Positions 57,778 to 64,000 of a stretch of DNA of 64,000 nt are shown piece by piece. The position numbers were made by a program, and so were the translations under genes. Each line of letters opens with the position of its first letter. The first letter of the stretch is position 1. This stretch comes from Heyndrickxia sporothermodurans (lineage in GTDB: Bacteria; Bacillota; Bacilli; Bacillales; Bacillaceae_C), in assembly GCA_016756695.1 (NCBI GenBank), contig CP066701.1, forward strand, positions 3,244,001 to 3,308,000, written 5' to 3'. Under the pieces are notes generated by a model. The model did not search any database and had not been told where the DNA came from. It saw nothing but the letters and a program-made list of their open reading frames with translations.

Positions 57778-58230
57778 ATGGATTCATCAATTGTATCTTT
57801 GAAACTTACAGATCAAGCGACAAAGCAAATGTTGCAAAACTTAGTCGATCGAAAGTTAAAATTCGATAGACTTAAACAACGTCATATTATTTTGCTATGG
57901 ATAAGTGTACTATATAGTTTTACTTGCCTTTATTTTTTATACTACTTCATTTTAGAACCTTACTCTTATTCCTTTGCGGATATATTTTCTATTATCGTCG
58001 GTGAAAATAATCATCTATTTTTTCTTTTTATTGCTATAGGGACATTTGGGGCAACAAAAGTGTTATATGAAAAAAAGGAAAAAGCAGAAAAAGAGTATCA
58101 CGAGTTAAGATGTGAGATTATCGATCGAAGCAAAGATTTATGGAAAAATGAAGCTTGGAAATCTAGAAATGTTGTATTTGAAATGATGAAAGAAAAATAT
58201 AATATTAATTTATATCATGAAAGTAAGTAA
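57778..58230 (+). CDS. ypbF: YpbF (DUF2663) membrane protein
   Basis: The protein has about 150 residues, two membrane helices (about 40-60 and 80-98) and a charged C-terminal coiled stretch (YEKKEKAEKEYHELRCEIID). Function is unknown. The ATG at 57778 is preferred because GGGGGG lies 7 nt upstream; an ATG two codons earlier touches the site. It converges on cotJC with only 8 nt between stops. Confidence 0.85.
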   Translation: MDSSIVSLKLTDQATKQMLQNLVDRKLKFDRLKQRHIILLWISVLYSFTCLYFLYYFILEPYSYSFADIFSIIVGENNHLFFLFIAIGTFGATKVLYEKKEKAEKEYHELRCEIIDRSKDLWKNEAWKSRNVVFEMMKEKYNINLYHESK

Positions 58231-58238
58231 CAATGATA

Positions 58239-58814
58239 CTAAAAAAATCTCTTTTTCCCTTTTTCTTCTTTAAGAATTTCAACTGCCTCTCTAAATCGTA
58301 GGGAATGTACAATTTCACGTTCTCGCAGAAATCTTAAACTATCGTTAATATCTGGATCATCGCTCATATTAATAATCCATTGATAAGTTGCTCTTGCTTT
58401 TTCTTCAGCTGCGATGTCTTCATAAAGATCTGCAATCGGATCTCCTTTTGCTTGAATGTATGTTGCGGTCCAAGGGACGCCGCCAGCATTTTCGTAAAAA
58501 AGGGCTTTATCATGATTCGCATAATGAGCACCAAGACCTGCTTCCTTCAATTGATCTGGGGTAGCATCCTTCGTAAGTTTATACACCATTGTTGCAATCA
58601 TTTCTAAATGTGCAAACTCCTCGGTTCCGATATCTGTTAATAATCCGATGACCTTATCAGGAATTGTATACCTTTGATTTAAATAGCGGAGTGCAGCGGC
58701 TAATTCTCCATCAGCCCCTCCGTATTGTTCAATTAAAAATTTAGCAAGCATAGGGTTACATTGGCTCACCTTTACCGGATATTGGAGTTTTTTCTCGTAT
58801 ACCCACATTAGCAA
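58239..58814 (-). CDS. cotJC: Spore coat protein CotJC (manganese catalase-like)
   Basis: The 191-residue ferritin-like protein carries metal ligands in EQYGGADGELAAALRYLNQR, GTEEFAHLEMIATMV and EDIAAEEKARATYQWIINMSDD. It resembles dimanganese catalase. In B. subtilis it sits in the inner coat with CotJA and is made under sigma-E. AAGGAGTGAA precedes the ATG by about 8 nt. Confidence 0.94.
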   Translation of the reverse strand: MLMWVYEKKLQYPVKVSQCNPMLAKFLIEQYGGADGELAAALRYLNQRYTIPDKVIGLLTDIGTEEFAHLEMIATMVYKLTKDATPDQLKEAGLGAHYANHDKALFYENAGGVPWTATYIQAKGDPIADLYEDIAAEEKARATYQWIINMSDDPDINDSLRFLREREIVHSLRFREAVEILKEEKGKKRFF

Positions 58815-58839
58815 AATTCACTCCTTCAAAATAAATTTT

Positions 58840-59103
58840 TTATACTTGCCATGGCCATGGAGCATTTTTCCAATCCCAAGGAGCTTGTGAATAACTGTAG
58901 CCAAAACTTGTTAAGGCCCCAAACTGTTTTTCAAACTCTTTTTTTGCTTTCTTACGTTGTTGAGTAAATAAATTGTACTGCTGAATAGCATCATGGTCAC
59001 CAGGATGTGTATCTAAATATAATGTTAGTTCGACAATGACAAAATCTAGCACCTGTAATTCTTCCAGCATTTTGTAATATTCAGGAGGTACTGGTTTTGG
59101 CAC
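58840..59103 (-). CDS. cotJB: Spore coat protein CotJB
   Basis: The 87-residue protein has the core EYYKMLEELQVLDFVIVELT and LDTHPGDHDAIQQYN, and ends APWDWKNAPWPWQV. A GTG start at 59103 is chosen because AAAGGAG lies 9 nt upstream and it fits the family length; longer frames run into cotJA. It is 7 nt after cotJA and 25 nt before cotJC. Confidence 0.9.
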   Translation of the reverse strand: MPKPVPPEYYKMLEELQVLDFVIVELTLYLDTHPGDHDAIQQYNLFTQQRKKAKKEFEKQFGALTSFGYSYSQAPWDWKNAPWPWQV

Positions 59104-59110
59104 TTTCCTC

Positions 59111-59329
59111 TCACTCCTTTGCTCTTTCATATGGACTAAAATATGGATCATATAACGGTTGCCACAATGTTCCCTTTCGTAGTGCTTCTTGTGGTGTGAA
59201 TTGTGGTAAATTGGGTGGTTGAAAATCTATATATAAGTTAGGCGGTGTTGAAAAAGTTTTCACTTTTATCGGGGGACAAGGATCAAATGGACTTATATAA
59301 GGTTTATAGCTTTTGTAATACGTAGGCAT
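59111..59329 (-). CDS. cotJA: Spore coat protein CotJA
   Basis: The 72-residue Pro- and Tyr-rich protein contains KTFSTPPNLYIDFQPPNLPQ and EALRKGTLWQPLYDPY. It is needed for CotJC assembly in the coat. GAGGGAGGGAG precedes the ATG. The upstream region, where the sigma-E promoter should be, is interrupted by an IS110 element 54 nt before the start. Confidence 0.92.
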   Translation of the reverse strand: MPTYYKSYKPYISPFDPCPPIKVKTFSTPPNLYIDFQPPNLPQFTPQEALRKGTLWQPLYDPYFSPYERAKE

Positions 59330-59392
59330 AATTCTCCCTCCCTCTATAAATGTTGATACATCAACGGTTTGACCCGTTGGTAGGGTGTCAAA

Positions 59393-59718
59393 AAAATATT
59401 TTTCGACACGGACCCTAACTTTATTTTCATAATATGTGAAACTATTCCAATAAATAGGTACGCTACGCGGTCACTACTGGATAATTATGGAAAGTAGTGA
59501 TAGGGAATTATACGATGCACAATGGATCTCTGCGTAGCTTATGATGACGTACCCTCCCATGTCTCTGGGCATCTATGTGCCTACATTCCTTCGTTCGGTC
59601 TAGTCATAAGGCAGAGGCTAGCGAAGCTCCTATAGGGACTCTAGGTCGAATGGTGAAAATAATGCCAGCTTCTCCGTGTCATCCTGTTGTCTAGGTCTAG
59701 TTAAGGGGCTGTAGGGAT
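59393..59718 (-). ncRNA. Candidate bridge-RNA region of the IS110 element
   Basis: The 325 bp downstream of the transposase stop have no reading frame and several short inverted repeats, with higher GC than the surroundings. IS110 recombinases use a bridge RNA coded in the element's non-coding end; in the IS1111 group that end is downstream of the gene, as here. The RNA itself is inferred only from position. Confidence 0.4.
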
Positions 59719-60996
59719 TTAAGCTGCCTCTAAGAGACTTGGAATATCCCTCATCATTCGCTGTGCGTCAAACGCTTTGTGCTTAGTGCTAATTCCATGT
59801 AATACTTTTAACAGTTTACCGCATAGAACCACGATGGATTGTTTCTTGCGTAAAGGATTAACCTGACGGTTCGTGTAATACTCATGTAGCTTTCTAAAAG
59901 CTTCATTGTGGCGGATCATCGGCATCATGACTCGGAACAGGAGAGCGCGTAGCTTTCTTCTACCCCGTTTAGAGATTCGTTTTTGCCCTTTGTGCATACC
60001 AGAGGAATTTTCACGTAACGTTAATCCCGCGAGTTTGATTAGTTGGCGTGGATCTTCGTAGTGTGAAAAACTTCCGATTTCAGCTAATAGGTCAACGATT
60101 GTCGTATCTCCAAGCCCTGGTACCGTTGACAGCCATTCGTATTCTACTGACATTTTTACAAGCTCAACTAAGCGCTCCGTAATACCCTCAATATCTTTTT
60201 CTAGCTGGTGGTAACGGCGGACAAGTGTGGCTATTTCAATACGGGCCATCTCACATCCTTCCGTTACTCCGATAGAGCTAGCTGCGACTTCGATAAGGCG
60301 CACTGCTTTTGGTCTTTGGGGGGATTTTAGTCCCTCGACCTTTCGATAAAGGGATAACACTTCATCCGGGTGTTTCTGGTGAAGATCACTTGGAAATGGA
60401 GTGCATTCAAGTGCGGCCATAGCCATTTTTCCGAATGACGGAAATACTTGAACGAACTCTGGAAAATAGCGATCTAACCAGCGAATTATCATGTTTTTGA
60501 CGGCTCCTAGCTCCTCAGTCAATTTACTACGGAATGTAGAACCAGCACGAAGTTCAGCTTCCATCCCTTTGAGGATTCGCGGATAACTAAAGCGTCCATC
60601 CTTTACAAGACGAGCGATTACCAGTGCATCTTTACGGTCATGTTTGGTTGGCAGATTGTCATCCAACTCTTTTGACCGTTTGACATGCATCGGATTCGTC
60701 ATGACTAAGGAAATGCCTCGTTCTTCAAGGAAATAGGCTAAATTTAGCCAGTAATGGCCAGTAGGTTCAATCCCGACAATGACTTCTGTCTTTTCGCTTT
60801 CTTTCATTTCAGTCAAAATACGTTGATATAAATACTCAAAGCCGTTATTAGATTGATAAACTGAGAAAGACTTTTGGAGCACCCGGCCACGATCGTCTAC
60901 AAAGCAAGCGTAATGTGTCCGCTTTGCGATATCGATCCCTACAACGAGTGTTTTTTCGGTGACTTGATTAATTTTCTGATTTTGTTTAAAATCCAT
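59719..60996 (-). CDS. IS110-family transposase (DEDD recombinase), intact
   Basis: The 425-residue protein has the RuvC-like domain with Asp in VVGIDIAKRTHYACF, Glu in VIVGIEPTGHYWLNL, the pair in DNLPTKHDRKDALVIARL, and the C-terminal Tnp_20 domain with the serine region TVPGLGDTTIVDLLAEIG and RKQ at the end. The ATG at 60996 has AAGGAGG upstream; an earlier in-frame ATG at 61032 lacks a site. The frame is unbroken, so the element may be active. Confidence 0.93.
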   Translation of the reverse strand: MDFKQNQKINQVTEKTLVVGIDIAKRTHYACFVDDRGRVLQKSFSVYQSNNGFEYLYQRILTEMKESEKTEVIVGIEPTGHYWLNLAYFLEERGISLVMTNPMHVKRSKELDDNLPTKHDRKDALVIARLVKDGRFSYPRILKGMEAELRAGSTFRSKLTEELGAVKNMIIRWLDRYFPEFVQVFPSFGKMAMAALECTPFPSDLHQKHPDEVLSLYRKVEGLKSPQRPKAVRLIEVAASSIGVTEGCEMARIEIATLVRRYHQLEKDIEGITERLVELVKMSVEYEWLSTVPGLGDTTIVDLLAEIGSFSHYEDPRQLIKLAGLTLRENSSGMHKGQKRISKRGRRKLRALLFRVMMPMIRHNEAFRKLHEYYTNRQVNPLRKKQSIVVLCGKLLKVLHGISTKHKAFDAQRMMRDIPSLLEAA

Positions 60997-61286
60997 TATG
61001 GAGTCCTCCTTGGTTAACAAATTAGGGGTCAATTCATCGACGATTTGACACCCCGCATCATACCAAGAGGGCTCTTTTTGTTCAAGTCCCCGAAAATCCT
61101 TCTAACAGGAATGCTCCTATATTTGTCATCATTTAATTTTATGGAATAATATTGTCCATCATGTCAATAATCCAATAAAAACGCTATTGTATTTTTCGGC
61201 AAAAAAAATTAATCTTTTAAAGGGTATTTTTCGAATAATGTTGAAATATACATGCATGGTGGATTAATTTAATGAGGTGATTACAT

Positions 61287-61919
61287 ATGTTTGCGAAAAA
61301 TATAATGATTCCTAAATCTCGCTGTTTTTATGTGAATGCAGAAGATACAATCGAACATGCGTTACAGGTGTTAAGGTCAAAAAAGGTGGACGGACTACCG
61401 GTTTTAAGTGGAGATGAGTATGTTGGAATGATTACTCATTATCATATTTATAAAAACTTTTTTAATTCCGAAATGTCAAAGGAAGAATTTTTAAAAACAA
61501 AGAAAGTTAGTGAAATAGCGGCACATCAAGAGATTTATTTTCAAGGGAACGAAATCTTCGAAAATACATTAGTTGAGTTAAAAGACTTCCCTTTATTTGC
61601 AGTAGTGGATGAGGCAAGGAAATTTTTAGGTGTCGTCACTCGATTTGATGTCATAGAGCAATTCCAAAGTGCATTTGGAATTAAACGTCCGGGAATTCGG
61701 ATCGCATTTAGCTCTGTCGAGGTCGAAGGACGTATTGCGAGATTAGCTAATATTATCCAACAATATCACGAGTCGGTAATTTCGTTAGTTACTTTTGATG
61801 AAACCGATAAATTAGTAAGAAGAATTATTCTGAAAATCGAAAAACGTGATAATATCGATAAATTTATCAATAGTTTGGAGGATTCCGGTTTCCGTGTTTT
61901 AAATATTACTGAAGACTAA
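61287..61919 (+). CDS. CBS-domain protein
   Basis: The 210-residue protein has two CBS motifs (IMIPKSRCFYVNAEDTIEHA, KVDGLPVLSGDEYVGMITHY and FPLFAVVDEARKFLGVVTRF) and a C-terminal ACT-like part (VEVEGRIARLANIIQQYHES, IILKIEKRDNIDKFINSLED). This layout suits a cytoplasmic ligand-binding regulator of the AcuB kind. The ligand is unknown. GAGGTGA precedes the ATG by 9 nt. It stands alone, with a terminator after it. Confidence 0.82.
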   Translation: MFAKNIMIPKSRCFYVNAEDTIEHALQVLRSKKVDGLPVLSGDEYVGMITHYHIYKNFFNSEMSKEEFLKTKKVSEIAAHQEIYFQGNEIFENTLVELKDFPLFAVVDEARKFLGVVTRFDVIEQFQSAFGIKRPGIRIAFSSVEVEGRIARLANIIQQYHESVISLVTFDETDKLVRRIILKIEKRDNIDKFINSLEDSGFRVLNITED

Positions 61920-61928
61920 CGAATAAAT

Positions 61929-61966
61929 AGAAAATCCACCTTGTGTTTTATTGGGAGGATTTTTTA
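61929..61966 (+). terminator. Terminator after the CBS-domain gene
   Basis: AAATCCACC and GGGAGGATTT pair imperfectly around TTGTGTTTTATT, followed by T residues. Confidence 0.6.
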
Positions 61967-62049
61967 TCATTACGTCCCGATTTTTAAGTGAACCTTCTTT
62001 TTTCGCTCACATAGTATGGTGTTAGAAGCCATATCAGGGGGCGGATTTA

Positions 62050-62601
62050 ATGAAATTAGAACGAATATCTCAAAATAAAATTAAGTATTCGATTACTTTC
62101 GAAGAGCTTTTAGATAAAGGGTTGCATGAGGAAGAATTCGAATCATTTATATGGTATGAATTGTTTGATGAAATGGTGGAAATTGCTAAACAGAAATATC
62201 AATGTGATATACCGGATACCATCTCAATTGAAATCTTTTCATTAAATTCGAGTGAGATCGTTTTAATATTAACTATGGACGAACTTTCCCTTCAAGAGGA
62301 AAATCAATTAAAACCATTTCTCTCGACAAAAAGTTGCTATTCTATCTTTATTTTTGAATCGATTGAAGACGTCATCACACTTGCATTTTATTTGGAAAAT
62401 CTTCAGTTGCAGGCGAATAGTAAATTAATTTTATTTGAAGACCAATACTTTTTAATTCTTCCGTTTCAACAACCTGTTTCGACCATTTGCGAGGAATTTG
62501 GAGAAAAGACGAATTTGTCGGTCTATATGCTTGAGGAGTATGGAACAACCATTATTGATCACGATGCACTACAAATACTAGCAAACTATTTCAAACGTTA
62601 A
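62050..62601 (+). CDS. mecB: Adaptor protein MecB (YpbH), MecA paralogue
   Basis: MecA-type adaptors bring substrates to the ClpC protease. The 183-residue protein has the N-terminal substrate domain (MKLERISQNKIKYSITFEEL, LHEEEFESFIWYELFDEM) and the C-terminal ClpC-binding domain (IFIFESIEDVITLAFYLENL). It is shorter and less acidic in the linker than MecA, as YpbH is. It directly precedes gudB, as in B. subtilis, which distinguishes it from mecA. Note that YpbH is the name used in B. subtilis. Confidence 0.85.
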   Translation: MKLERISQNKIKYSITFEELLDKGLHEEEFESFIWYELFDEMVEIAKQKYQCDIPDTISIEIFSLNSSEIVLILTMDELSLQEENQLKPFLSTKSCYSIFIFESIEDVITLAFYLENLQLQANSKLILFEDQYFLILPFQQPVSTICEEFGEKTNLSVYMLEEYGTTIIDHDALQILANYFKR

Positions 62602-62607
62602 AATAGT

Positions 62608-62652
62608 GTGAAAAATGACCTGTTACAGAAATTCATGTTCAGGTCATTTCTA
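62608..62652 (+). terminator. Terminator after mecB
   Basis: AAATGACCTG pairs with CAGGTCATTT with a 23-nt loop. Confidence 0.65.
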
Positions 62653-62813
62653 TGCTTTAATAAAAACTTTTGATGAATCTCCAAACGTTTGAGAGCGTTT
62701 ACAAAAAATCGAAAAAGTATCCTCATTTATCTTGCATAAATACAGTAAAAGTGTATACTATGTCTGAAAGCATGAATACTTAATACCGATTGATTTTTAG
62801 GAGGTTTGCAACA

Positions 62814-63386
62814 ATGGCAGCCGAGACGGGTGCAGATAATCAAGTTTTAGAAGAGAAACATGATGTATTAAAGTCTACACAAACAGTAATTCACAAAGCA
62901 CTTGAAAAATTAGGTTATCCTGAAGAAGTTTATGAATTATTAAAAGAACCAATGCGCTTATTAACAGTGAAAATTCCTGTACGTATGGATGATGGTTCGA
63001 TCAAAATCTTTACAGGTTACCGTGCACAACATAATGATGCTGTTGGTCCAACAAAAGGAGGAATTCGATTCCATCCTAATGTTACTGAAAAAGAAGTTAA
63101 AGCATTATCAATATGGATGACATTAAAATGTGGTATTGTCAACTTACCGTATGGCGGAGGAAAAGGCGGAATTATTTGTGATCCTCGTGAAATGTCGTTT
63201 CGTGAGCTAGAAGCTTTAAGTCGCGGTTATGTTCGCGCCATAAGTCAAATCGTAGGTCCTACGAAAGACATACCAGCTCCGGACGTATTTACAAACTCGC
63301 AAATAATGGCATGGATGATGGATGAATACAGCAGATTGCGTGAAAACGATTCACCCGGATTTATTACCGGTAAACCACTCGTGTTG
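62814..63386 (+). pseudogene. gudB: NAD-dependent glutamate dehydrogenase, N-terminal part (cut by IS3)
   Basis: GudB oxidises glutamate to 2-oxoglutarate and ammonia. The first 191 residues match B. subtilis GudB closely: [13 protein letters not shown]-like start, [20 protein letters not shown], catalytic Lys in [28 protein letters not shown]. It ends at GKPLVL, just before the Rossmann domain, where an IS3 element begins. The 9-bp duplication that silences gudB in B. subtilis 168 (VKA repeated) is absent, so the parent gene was the active form. TAGGAGG is placed 9 nt before the ATG at 62814. Whether the rest of the gene follows the IS is outside the window. Confidence 0.93.
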
Positions 63387-64000
63387 TACTGCACCCCAAA
63401 AGTTAGAGTAAAAATCTAACTTTTGGAGTGTTTATTTATGGCTAAATATAGTGAGAAATTTAAACTGATGGTAGTTAAAGAATATCTAGAAGGAAATCTT
63501 GGATACAAGCTCTTAGCCCGTAAACATGGTGTGAAGTCACATAAGCAGATTATTAACTGGGTAAAAAATTACGAAAATTTTGGTGCCGAAAGCTTAATGA
63601 GCAAGAAACATGAGAAATCATATTCTGTTCAATTTAAGCTAGATGTATTAAGATTTATGAAGAGAACAGGTTCTTCAGTGATTGATTCAGCCCTTCAATT
63701 TGGGATAACTAACCCTCCGATGATATCTAGATGGAAAAAGGAATTTCTTGAAGGTGGTGCTGAAGCCCTGGGTAAACCGAAAGGACGGTCACCCATGTCT
63801 GATAAAGGTACGAGTAAGAGTAATAAAAACAAACACGTGGAAGAAAAAGAAATGACATACGAACAAAAACTAGAAAGAGAAAATGAGCTTCTTCGTTTGG
63901 AGGTAGAATATCTAAAAAAGTTGCGAGCTTTTCAGATGGATCCGGTGGGCTATCTAGAAAAGCACAGGCAGCATTATCATTCGAACTCAAAGAAGAATTT
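63385..64000 (+). mobile_element. IS3-family (IS150-like) element, left part
   Basis: The left end reads TGTACTGCACCCCAAAAGTT, close to IS150-type ends, followed by a hairpin (CCAAAAGTTAGA/TCTAACTTTTGG) and the OrfA gene. The element continues past the window. Confidence 0.85.
63438..64000 (+). CDS. IS3-family OrfA, helix-turn-helix protein (partial)
   Basis: An open frame of at least 187 codons runs to the window end. It has two helix-turn-helix domains: KYSEKFKLMVVKEYLEGNLG with HGVKSHKQIINWVKNYENFG, and YSVQFKLDVLRFMKRTGSSV with ISRWKKEFLEGGAEAL. A leucine zipper follows (YEQKLERENELLRLEVEYLKK broken as usual). This is the IS150-type OrfA, normally joined to OrfB by frameshifting. TTGGAGTG lies 8 nt before the ATG. 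Confidence 0.9.
   Translation, partial: MAKYSEKFKLMVVKEYLEGNLGYKLLARKHGVKSHKQIINWVKNYENFGAESLMSKKHEKSYSVQFKLDVLRFMKRTGSSVIDSALQFGITNPPMISRWKKEFLEGGAEALGKPKGRSPMSDKGTSKSNKNKHVEEKEMTYEQKLERENELLRLEVEYLKKLRAFQMDPVGYLEKHRQHYHSNSKKN

Larger units (their letters stand above)
59383..61053 (-). mobile_element. IS110-family element upstream of cotJA
   Basis: GGGTGTCAAA (59383-59392) and TTTGACACCC (61044-61053) are an inverted pair at the two sides of a DEDD transposase gene. Beyond the left repeat lie two small palindromes (GTTGATACATCAAC and CAACGGTTTGACCCGTTG). About 325 bp of non-coding DNA separate the left repeat from the transposase stop. Exact ends are uncertain, since IS110 elements often lack simple terminal repeats and duplications. 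Confidence 0.8.

Overview
The window is a low-GC chromosomal segment of an endospore-forming Bacillaceae bacterium. The evidence is an almost continuous Bacillus-type gene order: nudF, spoIIM-fur-yqzK-xerD, deoB-punA-pdp, dacF-spoIIAA-spoIIAB-sigF, spoVA-lysA, ribT, scpA-scpB-dacB-spmA-spmB-rluB, resABCDE, ribU, fer-ypbBCDEF, cotJ, mecB-gudB. AT-rich codons and strong Shine-Dalgarno sites fit. Species cannot be fixed from the sequence alone.

Layout. 0-11 kb: a matrix locus arranged like B. subtilis tapA-sipW-tasA facing sinR-sinI. It holds the tail of a TapA-like gene, sipW, a TasA-like protein with an LPNTA sortase signal, two membrane-protein genes, then convergent sinR and sinI. The original sinI leader carries a c-di-GMP-I (GEMM) riboswitch and Spo0A-type boxes. 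11-25 kb: aldo/keto reductase, mciZ, nudF, an endonuclease Q-like gene, a split methyltransferase, spoIIM, fur, yqzK, xerD and nucleoside salvage genes. 25-35 kb: dacF, the spoIIA operon, a reduced spoVA operon and lysA. 35-51 kb: split ribT, ypuF, scpAB, dacB-spmAB, rluB, the resABCDE cytochrome c biogenesis and redox-sensing operon, and an M23/LysM protein. 50.6-64 kb: FMN riboswitch-ribU, ferredoxin, the ypb cluster, cotJABC, a CBS protein, mecB and an interrupted gudB.

Mobile DNA dominates the variation. I count eleven insertions: one IS200/IS605 tnpB-only element, two copies of a nested unit (an IS66 inside a second DDE element), a third IS66, two IS6-like elements, one IS1182, one IS110 and one IS3. 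Most have readable inverted ends, and for six the target duplications can be read, so the pre-insertion sequence can be rebuilt. They strike sinI's leader, the sinR 3' end, a methyltransferase gene, ribT, the space between the spoVA promoter and spoVAA, the region upstream of cotJA, and gudB.

The strongest new observation is the rebuilt sinI leader: Spo0A boxes, then a c-di-GMP-I aptamer, then a hairpin reaching the sinI ribosome binding site. This would feed c-di-GMP into the SinI/SinR biofilm switch. In this strain an IS6-like element separates that leader from sinI, and a second insertion removes the last residues of SinR. The second main observation is that the spoVA operon lacks spoVAC, spoVAD and spoVAEB and is cut off from an excellent sigma-G-type promoter.

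Caution: many transposase frameshifts in the repeated elements differ between copies, and several fall at the same motif (GCAGC read as GCGAC), so part of this apparent decay may be unpolished assembly error.
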